From positions 69,640-124,987 of the forward strand of contig NZ_FNCT01000015.1 of assembly GCF_900100495.1 (NCBI RefSeq): 55,348 bases of DNA, in the 5' to 3' direction. Position numbers and translations under genes: made by a program. A model generated the notes under the pieces. That model made no database searches, had not been told where the DNA came from, and worked only from the letters and a program-made list of their open reading frames with translations. This stretch comes from Pseudomonas benzenivorans. Its GTDB lineage: Bacteria; Pseudomonadota; Gammaproteobacteria; Pseudomonadales; Pseudomonadaceae. Positions 16,484 through 24,422 of this stretch are shown piece by piece; the stretch's first letter is position 1; each line of letters begins with the position of its first letter.

Positions 16484-17938
16484 TTGATCCAGTTTTTACT
16501 CAATCGTGAGCTGCGCACCGAGCATGCCCTCGATCCCAATCTCACCGTGCTCAATTACTTGCGCGAGCACGTCGGCAAACCCGGTACCAAAGAAGGTTGC
16601 GCCTCCGGCGACTGCGGTGCCTGCACCGTGGTGGTCGGCGAGCTGGATGGCGAGCGCGTGCGCTACCGCACGCTCAACTCCTGCCTGACCTTCGTCTCTT
16701 CCCTGCACGGCAAGCAGCTGATCAGCGTCGAAGACCTCAAGCACCAGGGCCAACTGCACAGCGTGCAGCAGGCCATGGTCGACTGCCACGGTTCGCAGTG
16801 CGGCTTCTGCACTCCCGGTTTCGTCATGTCGCTGTTCGCTCTGCAAAAGAATCGGGCCGCGTCAGGCAGCGACGGGTTCGACAAGGCCGCCACCATGGAA
16901 GCCCTGGCCGGCAACCTGTGTCGCTGCACCGGCTACCGGCCGATCATCGACGCCGCCGAGCAGGCCTGCTGCCAGCAGCAACCCGACCAGTTCGACGCCG
17001 CCGAGGCCGACACTGTCGCCCAGCTGAAAGCCATAGCCCCGCGCGAGACCGCCGAGCTGAACAGCGGCGACAAGCGCTGCCTGTTGCCGCTGACCGTCGC
17101 CGATCTGGCCGATCTCTACGCCGCCAACCCCGAGGCGCGCCTGCTCGCCGGCGGCACCGACCTGGCCCTGGAGGTCACCCAGTTCCACCGCGAGCTGCCG
17201 GTGATGATCTACGTCGGCCACATCGAGGCGATGAAGCGCGTGGAAGTGACCGACAGCAGCATCGAGATCGGCGCCGCCACCGCCCTGTCCGACTGCTATG
17301 CCGCGCTGGCCGCGGAGTACCCGGACTTCGGCGAGCTGCTGCACCGCTTCGCCTCCCTGCAGATCCGCAACCAGGGCACCCTCGGCGGCAATATCGGCAA
17401 CGCCTCGCCGATCGGCGACGCCCCGCCACTGCTGATCGCCCTCGGCGCGCAGATAGTCCTGCGCAAGGGCAATGACACGCGCAGCCTGGCGCTGGAAGAT
17501 TACTTCCTCGACTACAAGGTCACCGCCCGCCAGGAGGCCGAGTTCATCGAGAAGATCGTCGTGCCACGCGCCCAGGCCAACCAGGCATTCCGCGCCTACA
17601 AGCTGTCCAAGCGCCTGGACGACGACATCTCCGCGGTCTGCGCCGCCTTCAACCTGATCATCGAGGACGGCGTGGTGCGCAGCGCCCGCATCGCCTTCGG
17701 CGGCATGGCGGCGATCCCGAAACGCGCCGCCGCCTGCGAAGCGGCCTTGCAAGGTTCGGCCTGGTATCCGGGGGTGATCGAACGCGCCTGCGCCGCCCTG
17801 GCCGAGGACTTCACCCCGCTCAGCGACTTCCGCGCCAGCAAGGAATACCGCCTGCTCACCGCGCAGAATCTGCTGCGTAAATTCTTCCTTGAGCTGCAAG
17901 CTCCCGAAGTCGAGACCCGGGTGACCGCCTATGTCTAA
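16484..17938 (+). CDS. xdhA: Xanthine dehydrogenase small subunit XdhA (2Fe-2S and FAD)
   Basis: Electron-transfer subunit of xanthine dehydrogenase (hypoxanthine to xanthine to urate). 484 aa. The N-terminal ferredoxin cluster uses Cys39, 44, 47 and 67 (EGCASGDCGACTVV, NSCLTF). The second cluster uses Cys106, 109, 146 and 148 (SQCGFCTPG, NLCRCTGYRPI). The FAD domain from about 195 shows LLAGGTDLALEVTQ and NQGTLGGNIGNASPIGD. The start is TTG at 16484, supported by GGAGG at 16473-16477 and the family N-terminus MIQFLLN. The 3' end overlaps xdhB by 8 bases. A RutR-type operator pair controls the promoter. Confidence 0.96.
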   Translation: MIQFLLNRELRTEHALDPNLTVLNYLREHVGKPGTKEGCASGDCGACTVVVGELDGERVRYRTLNSCLTFVSSLHGKQLISVEDLKHQGQLHSVQQAMVDCHGSQCGFCTPGFVMSLFALQKNRAASGSDGFDKAATMEALAGNLCRCTGYRPIIDAAEQACCQQQPDQFDAAEADTVAQLKAIAPRETAELNSGDKRCLLPLTVADLADLYAANPEARLLAGGTDLALEVTQFHRELPVMIYVGHIEAMKRVEVTDSSIEIGAATALSDCYAALAAEYPDFGELLHRFASLQIRNQGTLGGNIGNASPIGDAPPLLIALGAQIVLRKGNDTRSLALEDYFLDYKVTARQEAEFIEKIVVPRAQANQAFRAYKLSKRLDDDISAVCAAFNLIIEDGVVRSARIAFGGMAAIPKRAAACEAALQGSAWYPGVIERACAALAEDFTPLSDFRASKEYRLLTAQNLLRKFFLELQAPEVETRVTAYV

Positions 17939-20327
17939 CCATCACAAAACCATCAAAACCCAAGAAGAACTGGCCGCCCTGTTCCGCGCCGAGATCACCA
18001 CCGGCGTCGGCCGCAGCGTCAAGCACGAGAGCGCCGACAAGCATGTGTCCGGCGAGGCGGTGTACGTCGACGACCGCCTGGAATTCCCCAACCAGCTGCA
18101 CGTCTATGCACGGATGAGCGACCGCGCCCACGCCCGCATCACCCGCATCGACACTGCGCCCTGCTATGCAATCCCCGGCGTGGCCATCGCCATCACCGCC
18201 AAGGACGTGCCCGGCCAGCTGGACATCGGCCCGGTGGTCGCCGGCGACCCGCTGCTGGCCGACGGCAAGGTCGAATACGTCGGTCAGGTGGTCCTCGCGG
18301 TCGGCGCCGACAGCCTGGAGACCGCCCGCAAGGCGGCCATGGCGGCGATCGTCGAGTACGAAGACCTGGAGCCGGTGCTCGACGTCGAAGACGCCCTGCG
18401 CAAGAAGCACTTCGTTCTCGACAGCCACCAGCACAAGATCGGCGACTCCGCCGCCGCGCTGGCCACGGCGCCGCATCGCCTGCAGGGCAAGCTGCATATC
18501 GGCGGCCAGGAACACTTCTACCTGGAAACCCAGATCTCCTCGGTGATGCCCAGCGAAGACGGCGGCATGCTGGTCTACACCTCGACGCAGAACGCCACCG
18601 AGGTGCAGAAGCTGGTCGCCGAGGTACTCGGCGTGCCGATGCACAAGATCGTCATCGACATGCGCCGCATGGGTGGCGGCTTCGGCGGCAAGGAAACCCA
18701 GGCCGCCGGCCCGGCCTGCCTCTGTGCAGTGATCGCCCACCTCACCGGGCGGCCGACCAAGATGCGCCTGCCGCGCATGGAAGACATGAGCATCACCGGC
18801 AAGCGCCACCCCTTCTACGTCGAGTACGACGTCGGCTTCGACGACGACGGCCTGCTGCACGGCATCCAGATCGAACTGGCCGGCAACTGCGGCTATTCGC
18901 CGGACCTGTCCGGCTCGATCGTCGACCGCGCGATGTTCCACTCGGACAACGCCTACTACCTCGGCAACGCCACCATCAACGGCCACCGCTGCAAGACCAA
19001 CACCGCCTCGAACACCGCCTACCGCGGCTTCGGCGGCCCGCAGGGGATGGTCGCCATCGAGCAGGTCATGGATCACGTCGCCCGCAGCCTGGGCAAGGAT
19101 CCGCTGCAGGTGCGCAAGACCAACTACTACGGCAAGACCGAGCGCAACGTCACCCACTACCACCAGACGGTCGAGCACAACATGCTCGCCGAGATGACCG
19201 CCGAACTGGAAGCCAGCAGCGAGTACGCCCAGCGTCGCGAGGCGATCCGCGCGTTCAACGCCAAGAACCCGGTACTGAAGAAAGGCCTGGCGCTGACCCC
19301 GGTGAAATTCGGCATCAGCTTCACCGCCACCTTCCTCAACCAGGCCGGCGCGCTGATCCACATCTACACCGACGGCAGCATCCACCTCAACCATGGCGGC
19401 ACCGAGATGGGCCAGGGCCTCAACACCAAGGTCGCCCAGGTGGTCGCCGAGGTGTTCCAGGTGGATATCTCGCGCATCCAGATCACCGCGACCAACACCG
19501 ACAAGATTCCGAATACCTCGCCGACCGCCGCATCAAGCGGTGCCGACCTGAACGGCAAGGCCGCGCAGAACGCCGCTGAAATCATCAAGCAGCGCCTGGT
19601 CGACTTCCTGGTGCGCGAGTACAAGGTGACCGCGGAGGACGTCGAGTTCCGCAATGGCCAGGTGCGCGTGCGCGGGCTGTTCCTGTCCTTCGAGGAGCTG
19701 ATCCAGAAGGCCTATTTCGCCCAGGTGTCGCTGTCGTCCACCGGCTTCTACCGCACGCCGAAGATCTACTACGACCGCGACAAGGCCGCCGGTCGGCCCT
19801 TCTACTACTTCGCCTACGGCGCCGCCTGTGCCGAGGTGATAGTCGACACCCTGACCGGCGAGTACAAGATGCTGCGCACCGACATCCTCCACGACGTCGG
19901 CGCCTCGCTGAACCCGGCCATCGATATCGGCCAGGTCGAAGGTGCCTTCGTCCAGGGCATGGGCTGGCTGACCATGGAGGAGCTGGTGTGGAACGCCAAG
20001 GGCAAGCTGATGACCAATGGCCCGGCCAGCTACAAGATCCCGGCCATCGCCGACATGCCGCTGGACCTGCGGGTCAAGCTGGTGGAGAACCGCAAGAACC
20101 CGGAAGACACGGTGTTCCACTCCAAGGCCGTGGGCGAGCCGCCGTTCATGCTCGGCATCGCCGTGTGGTGCGCAATCAAGGACGCGGTGGCCAGCCTGGC
20201 CGACTACCGGGTTCAGCCGAACATCGATGCCCCGGCCACCCCCGAGCGCGTGCTCTGGGGCGTGGAACAGCTGAAGAAACTGCAGCAAATGGCCAAGGCC
20301 GCGGCTGCAGAGGTCGAACCGGCCTGA
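17931..20327 (+). CDS. xdhB: Xanthine dehydrogenase molybdopterin-binding subunit XdhB
   Basis: Catalytic subunit carrying the molybdenum cofactor. 798 aa. The cofactor loop GGGFGGKE is at 248-255, YRGFGGPQG is present, and the catalytic Glu lies in VGEPPFMLG (about residue 736). The ATG overlaps the xdhA stop (ATGTCTAA), so the two subunits are translationally coupled. Length and motif order are normal for bacterial two-subunit XDH. It depends on XdhC for cofactor maturation and on Moco synthesis; moaA is encoded at 40430. Confidence 0.97.
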   Translation: MSNHHKTIKTQEELAALFRAEITTGVGRSVKHESADKHVSGEAVYVDDRLEFPNQLHVYARMSDRAHARITRIDTAPCYAIPGVAIAITAKDVPGQLDIGPVVAGDPLLADGKVEYVGQVVLAVGADSLETARKAAMAAIVEYEDLEPVLDVEDALRKKHFVLDSHQHKIGDSAAALATAPHRLQGKLHIGGQEHFYLETQISSVMPSEDGGMLVYTSTQNATEVQKLVAEVLGVPMHKIVIDMRRMGGGFGGKETQAAGPACLCAVIAHLTGRPTKMRLPRMEDMSITGKRHPFYVEYDVGFDDDGLLHGIQIELAGNCGYSPDLSGSIVDRAMFHSDNAYYLGNATINGHRCKTNTASNTAYRGFGGPQGMVAIEQVMDHVARSLGKDPLQVRKTNYYGKTERNVTHYHQTVEHNMLAEMTAELEASSEYAQRREAIRAFNAKNPVLKKGLALTPVKFGISFTATFLNQAGALIHIYTDGSIHLNHGGTEMGQGLNTKVAQVVAEVFQVDISRIQITATNTDKIPNTSPTAASSGADLNGKAAQNAAEIIKQRLVDFLVREYKVTAEDVEFRNGQVRVRGLFLSFEELIQKAYFAQVSLSSTGFYRTPKIYYDRDKAAGRPFYYFAYGAACAEVIVDTLTGEYKMLRTDILHDVGASLNPAIDIGQVEGAFVQGMGWLTMEELVWNAKGKLMTNGPASYKIPAIADMPLDLRVKLVENRKNPEDTVFHSKAVGEPPFMLGIAVWCAIKDAVASLADYRVQPNIDAPATPERVLWGVEQLKKLQQMAKAAAAEVEPA

Positions 20328-20350
20328 ACCTGACGCCGCCATGAGGCTGC

Positions 20351-20400
20351 TGTGGGAGGGGCTTTAGCCGCGACTGTCGCCGCTGAAGCGCCTCCCACAG
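20351..20400. repeat. REP-like hairpin between xdhB and xdhC
   Basis: TGTGGGAGGGGCTTTAGCCG pairs with an imperfect complement ending CCTCCCACAG. It is the same type as 7844-7913. It lies inside the xdh operon and may change the relative mRNA stability of xdhAB and xdhC. Confidence 0.6.
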
Positions 20401-20438
20401 ACACAAGAACCGTCATCCGACACAACAGGTGTACAACA

Positions 20439-20564
20439 ATGACAAAACACACCGAGCCCCAACCCGCACGCCCGGCGCCGGTTCCACTGCTGGATCCCTC
20501 GCCGAGCAACTGGCGCCTGCCGCGCCCTGGACAATTGCCGTCAACCTGGAGGCTGAGCAAATGA
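20439..20564 (+). CDS. Possible 41-aa small ORF translationally coupled to xdhC
   Basis: ATG at 20439, preceded by AGGTG (20427-20431), opens a 41-codon frame (MTKHTEPQPARPAPVPLLD...). Its TGA at 20562-20564 overlaps the xdhC ATG at 20561 as ATGA. The peptide is Pro/Arg-rich and I recognise no family. The overlap suggests a leader peptide or a coupling ORF. It could also be chance: the overlapping frame that extends xdhC upstream is also open across this stretch. Base composition is coding-like in both frames, so comparison with relatives is needed to decide. Confidence 0.35.
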   Translation: MTKHTEPQPARPAPVPLLDPSPSNWRLPRPGQLPSTWRLSK

Positions 20565-21394
20565 GCTGGATCAGCGCCCTCGCCGACCTGCAGCAGCAAG
20601 GCGAGCCTTGCGTACTGGTGACCATCATCGAGGAGCGCGGTTCGACCCCGCGCAACGCCGGCTCGAAGATGGTAGTCACCATGGATCGGATCTTCGAGAC
20701 CATCGGCGGCGGCCACCTGGAATACAAGGCGATGGAACTGGCCCGCGAGATGCTCGCCAGCCGCAGCCAGGACACCCGCCTGGAGCGCTTCAGCCTCGGT
20801 GCCAGCCTCGGCCAGTGCTGCGGCGGCGCCACCGTGCTGCTGTTCGAGCCGATGGGCCAGCCGCAGGCGCAGATCGCCGTGTTCGGCGCCGGCCACGTCG
20901 GCCGCGCCCTGGTGCCGCTGCTCGCCAGCCTGCCGTGCAAGGTGCGCTGGATCGATTCGCGGGAAAACGAGTTCCCCGCGCAGATCCCCGCCGGGGTGGA
21001 GAAAGTGCTCAACGACGAGGTGGTCGACGAGGTCGAGGCGATGCCGGCCGGCAGCTACTACATCGTCATGACCCACAACCACCAGCTCGACCTGGAGCTG
21101 ACCGCGGCCATCCTCAAGCGCAACGATTTCGCCTACTACGGGCTGATCGGTTCGAAGACCAAGCGCGTCAAGTTCGAACACCGCCTGCGCGAGCGCGGCT
21201 TCGCACCCGAAGTCATGCAACGCATGCGCTGCCCCATGGGTTTGCCCGAGGTGAAGGGCAAGCTGCCGGTGGAGATCGCCGTGTCCATCGCCGGCGAGGT
21301 GATCGCCACCTACAACGCAGCCTTCGGCCAGGACGTTAAGAAAGGCGACACGACCGTCGCCAAGCTGCTGCCGGCCTCGCGCAGAACCCAGTAG
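20561..21394 (+). CDS. xdhC: Xanthine dehydrogenase accessory protein XdhC
   Basis: Binds molybdenum cofactor, protects its sulfurated form and inserts it into XdhB. 277 aa. The N-terminal XdhC/CoxI segment reads VLVTIIEERGSTPRNAGSKM, followed by GGGHLEYKAMELA and LGQCCGGATVLLFEP. The C-terminal Rossmann domain contains VFGAGHVGRALVPLL, then MTHNHQLDLEL and YYGLIGSKTKRVKF. I chose ATG 20561 (MSWISALADLQQQ) with TGGAGG at 20547-20552; the open frame extends upstream to 20429, but those residues are not XdhC-like. It is the third gene of the xdhABC operon. Confidence 0.93.
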   Translation: MSWISALADLQQQGEPCVLVTIIEERGSTPRNAGSKMVVTMDRIFETIGGGHLEYKAMELAREMLASRSQDTRLERFSLGASLGQCCGGATVLLFEPMGQPQAQIAVFGAGHVGRALVPLLASLPCKVRWIDSRENEFPAQIPAGVEKVLNDEVVDEVEAMPAGSYYIVMTHNHQLDLELTAAILKRNDFAYYGLIGSKTKRVKFEHRLRERGFAPEVMQRMRCPMGLPEVKGKLPVEIAVSIAGEVIATYNAAFGQDVKKGDTTVAKLLPASRRTQ

Positions 21395-21512
21395 GGTGTG
21401 CGGGGCCGCCTAGGCTGCGCGCACCAGTAACAGCACGATACCGATGGTGCGCACGGCGCACCCTACACGGCCAGTTCCGTAGGGTGCGCGGGGGCGCCTA
21501 GCCCGTGCGCAC
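21392..21512. repeat. Clustered GTAGGGTGCGC-family repeats
   Basis: Two partial GTAGGGTG(T/C)GCG arms and a complementary GGTGCGCACGGCGCACCCTAC arm fill most of the xdhC-guaD gap. This is the longest array of the family in the window. The guaD start at 21572 lies 60 bases further on. Confidence 0.6.
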
Positions 21513-21571
21513 CGAGAGTTACCCGCGCAACGTCCCTTGCGCCAGGATCACGAAATCGAGACACGACAGAC

Positions 21572-22873
21572 ATGACCAACACCGTCAAAGCCTACCGCGC
21601 CGCCATCCTGCACAGCCTCGCCGACCCCGCCGTGGTCGGCGTCGAGCAATCCTACGAATATTTCGAGGATGGCCTGCTGGTCGTCGAGGACGGCCGGATC
21701 GCCCAGGTCGGCCACGCTGCCGACTTGCTGCCCACGCTCAAGGGCGTGGAGGTCGTCGAATACCGCGACGCCCTGATCACCCCCGGCTTTATCGATACCC
21801 ATATCCACTACCCGCAGACCGGCATGATCGCCTCCTACGGCGAGCAGTTGCTGGACTGGCTGAACACCTACACCTTCCCCACCGAGCGCCAGTTCGAAGA
21901 CAAGGCCCATGCCAGCGACGTGGCCGGGATCTTCCTCAAGGAGTTGCTGCGCAATGGCACCACCACCGCGCTGGTATTCGGCAGCGTGCACAAGCAGTCG
22001 GTGGACGCCTTCTTCGAGGCGGCCCAGGCGCTGAATCTGCGGATGATCGCCGGCAAGGTGCTGATGGACCGCAACGCGCCGGACTACCTGACCGACACCG
22101 CCGAGTCCGGCTACGCCGACAGCAAGGAGCTGATCGAGCGCTGGCACGGCAAGGGCCGCCTGCACTATGCGGTGACCCCGCGCTTCGCCCCGACCAGCAC
22201 GCCGGAGCAACTGAGCCTGGCCGGCAAGCTGTACCAGGAGTACCCGGACCTGTACATGCACACCCACCTGTCCGAGAACCGCCAGGAGATCGAGTGGGTC
22301 AAGGCGCTGTTCCCCGAGCGCAGCGGCTACCTGGACGTCTACGACCACTACCAGCTGATCGGCGCGCGCTCGGTGTTCGCCCATGGCGTGCACCTGTGCG
22401 ACGAGGAATGCCGGCGCCTGGCCGAGACCGGCTCGGCGGTGGCCTTCTGCCCGACCTCCAACCTGTTCCTCGGCAGCGGCCTGTTCGATCTGAATAAGCT
22501 GGAGCAACACGGCGTGCGCGTCGGCCTGGGCACCGACGTCGGTGCCGGCACCAGTTTCAGCCAGCTGCAGTCGCTCAACGAGGCGTACAAGGTCATGCAG
22601 TTGCAGGGCAAGAAACTCGACCCGTTCAAGTCGCTGTACCTGGCCACCCTGGGCGGCGCCCAGGCGCTGTACCTGGACGACAAGATCGGCAACTTCGCAA
22701 TCGGCAAGGACGCCGACTTCGTGGTGCTCGACTACCGCGCCACTCCGCTGATCGCCTACCGCATGCAGCAGGCCAAGAGCCTGGCCGAAAAGCTGTTCGC
22801 CCTGACCATGCTCGGCGACGACCGCACGGTGCAGGAGACCTTCGCCGCCGGCCAGTCGGTGCACCGCCGTTGA
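21572..22873 (+). CDS. guaD: Guanine deaminase GuaD
   Basis: Deaminates guanine to xanthine and so feeds XdhABC. 433-aa amidohydrolase. The zinc site motif PGFIDTHIHYPQ has His77 and His79; MHTHLSEN, SVFAHGVHL and GLGTDVGAGTSF supply further metal ligands; CPTSNLFLGSGLF is typical of GuaD. Length is normal. It lies in the direction of xdhABC, 177 bases downstream across repeats, and probably belongs to the same transcript. A hairpin ends the unit. Confidence 0.96.
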   Translation: MTNTVKAYRAAILHSLADPAVVGVEQSYEYFEDGLLVVEDGRIAQVGHAADLLPTLKGVEVVEYRDALITPGFIDTHIHYPQTGMIASYGEQLLDWLNTYTFPTERQFEDKAHASDVAGIFLKELLRNGTTTALVFGSVHKQSVDAFFEAAQALNLRMIAGKVLMDRNAPDYLTDTAESGYADSKELIERWHGKGRLHYAVTPRFAPTSTPEQLSLAGKLYQEYPDLYMHTHLSENRQEIEWVKALFPERSGYLDVYDHYQLIGARSVFAHGVHLCDEECRRLAETGSAVAFCPTSNLFLGSGLFDLNKLEQHGVRVGLGTDVGAGTSFSQLQSLNEAYKVMQLQGKKLDPFKSLYLATLGGAQALYLDDKIGNFAIGKDADFVVLDYRATPLIAYRMQQAKSLAEKLFALTMLGDDRTVQETFAAGQSVHRR

Positions 22874-22879
22874 AATGCA

Positions 22880-22909
22880 AAGGCCCCGCTGCTTGCGCGG
22901 CGGGGCCTT
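22880..22909 (+). terminator. Hairpin terminator after guaD
   Basis: AAGGCCCCGC (22880-22889) pairs with GCGGGGCCTT (22900-22909). The T-run is weak (TTGGATTT). It lies 6 bases after the guaD stop and separates it from the convergent gntR. Confidence 0.65.
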
Positions 22910-22918
22910 GGATTTACC

Positions 22919-23012
22919 GTAGGAGCGGGGGGACGCCTAGTTGCCATGCCCGCGAAGCTTTTGCGTTGTCTGTTTCGCGGGCATGGAACTAGGCGTCCCC
23001 CCCCGTCCCTAC
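22919..23012. repeat. REP-like inverted repeat between guaD and gntR
   Basis: Long arms GTAGGAGCGGGGGGACGCC and ATGCCCGCGAA pair with complements across a short loop. The same type occurs at 32017-32099 and 42318-42387. Its position between convergent genes is typical of such elements. Confidence 0.65.
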
Positions 23013-23019
23013 AACAGCG

Positions 23020-23787
23020 CTACCGGGGCGTCGCCGGGCGCCCGGACTTCTTCTTGCTCTGCAGCAGGTGCGAGAACACCGCATGCAGGTCGTCCGAGGC
23101 GCTGTCCTCGTCGAGGTTGAGCTTGCTGTCGATATGGTCCATGTGGTGCATCATCAGGCTCACCGCCTTGGCCGCGTCGCGGGCCTCGATGGCATCGATC
23201 AGCTGGTTGTGCTCGTCGTAGGAGCAGTGCGAACGGCTACCGCTCTCATACTGGGCGATGATCAGCGAGGTCTGCGATACCAGGCTGCGCTGGAAGCTGA
23301 TCAGCGGCGCGTTCTTCGCCGCTTCGGCCAGTTTCAGGTGGAACTCGCCGGACAGGCGGATACCTGCGCCGCGATCGCCGCGGGAGAAGCTGGCCTGCTC
23401 GTCCGCGACCATCTGCCGCAACTCGGCCAACTGCTCGGCGCTGGCATGCTCCACCGCCAATTCGGTGATGGCGCGCTCGACCATGCGCCGCGCGTAGAAG
23501 ATCTGCCGGGCTTCCTCGACGCTGGGGCTGGCCACCACCGCACCGCGGTTGGGCCGTAGCAGCACCACGCCTTCGTGGGCCAGGCGCGACAGGGCGCGGC
23601 GGATGATGGTGCGACTGACGCCGAAGATTTCGCCCAGCGCCTCTTCGCTCAGCTTGGTGCCAGGCGCCAGGCGTTGTTCGAGGATGGCGTCGAAGATATG
23701 CGCGTAAACGACATCGTCCTGAGTCCCGCTGCGGCTGCTTTTGCCGGCGCGCGGCTGCTTCTTGAGGGGCTGCAATTGTTCGTTCAT
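23020..23787 (-). CDS. GntR-family (FadR/FCD-type) regulator, candidate repressor of the purine genes
   Basis: 255 aa. The basic N-terminal tail is followed by a winged helix (about 30-95: LEQRLAPGTKLSEEALGEI, VSRTIIRRALSRLAHEGVV) and an FCD ligand domain (about 105-235) with conserved Asp/His positions (FHLKLAEAAKN, YDEHNQLIDAIEARD, HMDHI). It is encoded between guaD and the divergent purine permease. Its promoter side carries ATTGTACACAAT (23893-23904), one of at least six TTGT-NN-ACAA palindromes in front of purine genes in this window, so it is the natural candidate to bind them. Its ligand is not evident; a purine ring-opening product would fit. The start at 23787 gives the family N-terminus; the frame is open further upstream without an RBS. 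Confidence 0.85.
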   Translation of the reverse strand: MNEQLQPLKKQPRAGKSSRSGTQDDVVYAHIFDAILEQRLAPGTKLSEEALGEIFGVSRTIIRRALSRLAHEGVVLLRPNRGAVVASPSVEEARQIFYARRMVERAITELAVEHASAEQLAELRQMVADEQASFSRGDRGAGIRLSGEFHLKLAEAAKNAPLISFQRSLVSQTSLIIAQYESGSRSHCSYDEHNQLIDAIEARDAAKAVSLMMHHMDHIDSKLNLDEDSASDDLHAVFSHLLQSKKKSGRPATPR

Positions 23788-23892
23788 TCTGGCTCGCGTC
23801 AAAGAGGTTCGGCCCGTTGCCGAGACTCTACTGCTTTTCACCTGGTAGCTGGCAAGCAGTAAGTGGTGAAAACCACAGGAAAAGATCGGTGC

Positions 23893-23904
23893 ATTGTACA
23901 CAAT
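23893..23904. promoter_or_regulatory. TTGT-NN-ACAA operator upstream of gntR
   Basis: ATTGT-AC-ACAAT is a perfect 5-2-5 palindrome 106 bases upstream of the gntR start. GntR/FadR-type regulators bind short palindromes of this GT-AC form. It suggests autoregulation. Confidence 0.6.
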
Positions 23905-24252
23905 TCGATCAATTCGCGCACTCCGCGCAGCCACCCCTGCGCCCTGCCGCCAGGCGCCGCCCTCCCCCCCGCCAGTGGCAGCTGCACCCGCGCGCATGCC
24001 GATGCCGCTAAATTGATTTCTTATAAGAAGCCATTTTTTTGCATAGGAATCGGCTTAGCGTGGCATCCGGGCCGTTTCAACCAGCGGAAATGGCGTCCTG
24101 GGCAAGACCGGCCAGCCGCCGACAGAACCAATCAAGTAATTGTTTTTATTAATTTTTATTCTTCTGCTCGACAGCCGACTAGCGCAAGCAGCTCGGCTGC
24201 GGCCAGCCAAAACAATCTATTGGCACTATTTGCGCAACAGCAAAAACATTAT

Positions 24253-24312
24253 TTGCTTTTTTTGTATACAAACGCATAATCGCGCCAGTGTGACTTCCTG
24301 ACCGCTCGGTCA
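24253..24312 (+). promoter_or_regulatory. Permease promoter with overlapping GntR-type and RutR-type operators
   Basis: TTGCTT (24253-24258) and CATAAT (24275-24280), 16 bases apart, form a sigma-70-like promoter. TTTGTATACAAA (24261-24272), a perfect palindrome, fills the spacer. TGACC-GCTC-GGTCA (24299-24312), a perfect RutR-type palindrome, lies just downstream of the expected transcription start. Either protein alone should block transcription, giving dual control. Confidence 0.65.
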
Positions 24313-24422
24313 ACAACTAAGCCAGTGAGCACACCCCAACGCACCACCTGCCTCAGAGAGTCGAACCGTGCCCGGCACAGATTCTGGGTGGTACACAACA
24401 AGAGAGATGAGGAGTACCCGCT

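Larger units (their letters stand above)
23788..24422. other. Divergent regulatory region between gntR and the AzgA-type permease
   Basis: 635 AT-rich bases with no supported gene. They hold the TTGT-NN-ACAA site near gntR (23893-23904), a perfect 12-bp palindrome TTCTTATAAGAA (24018-24029), AT-rich runs (24130-24260), the permease promoter with two different operators (24253-24312), a weak TTGT-NN-ACAA-like half-site (GTACACAA, 24391-24398) and the permease RBS (24409-24414). Confidence 0.6.

Noticed and set aside
20429..20560. Extended N-terminus of XdhC (44 extra residues)
   Set aside because: The extra residues are Pro/Ala-rich and unlike XdhC, and a good RBS supports ATG 20561.
24220..24235. 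TTGGCACTATTTGC upstream of the purine permease as a sigma-54 promoter
   Set aside because: The distance between the GG and GC elements is too short for a -24/-12 promoter; a sigma-70-like promoter fits better. I found no convincing sigma-54 site near the other purine genes either.
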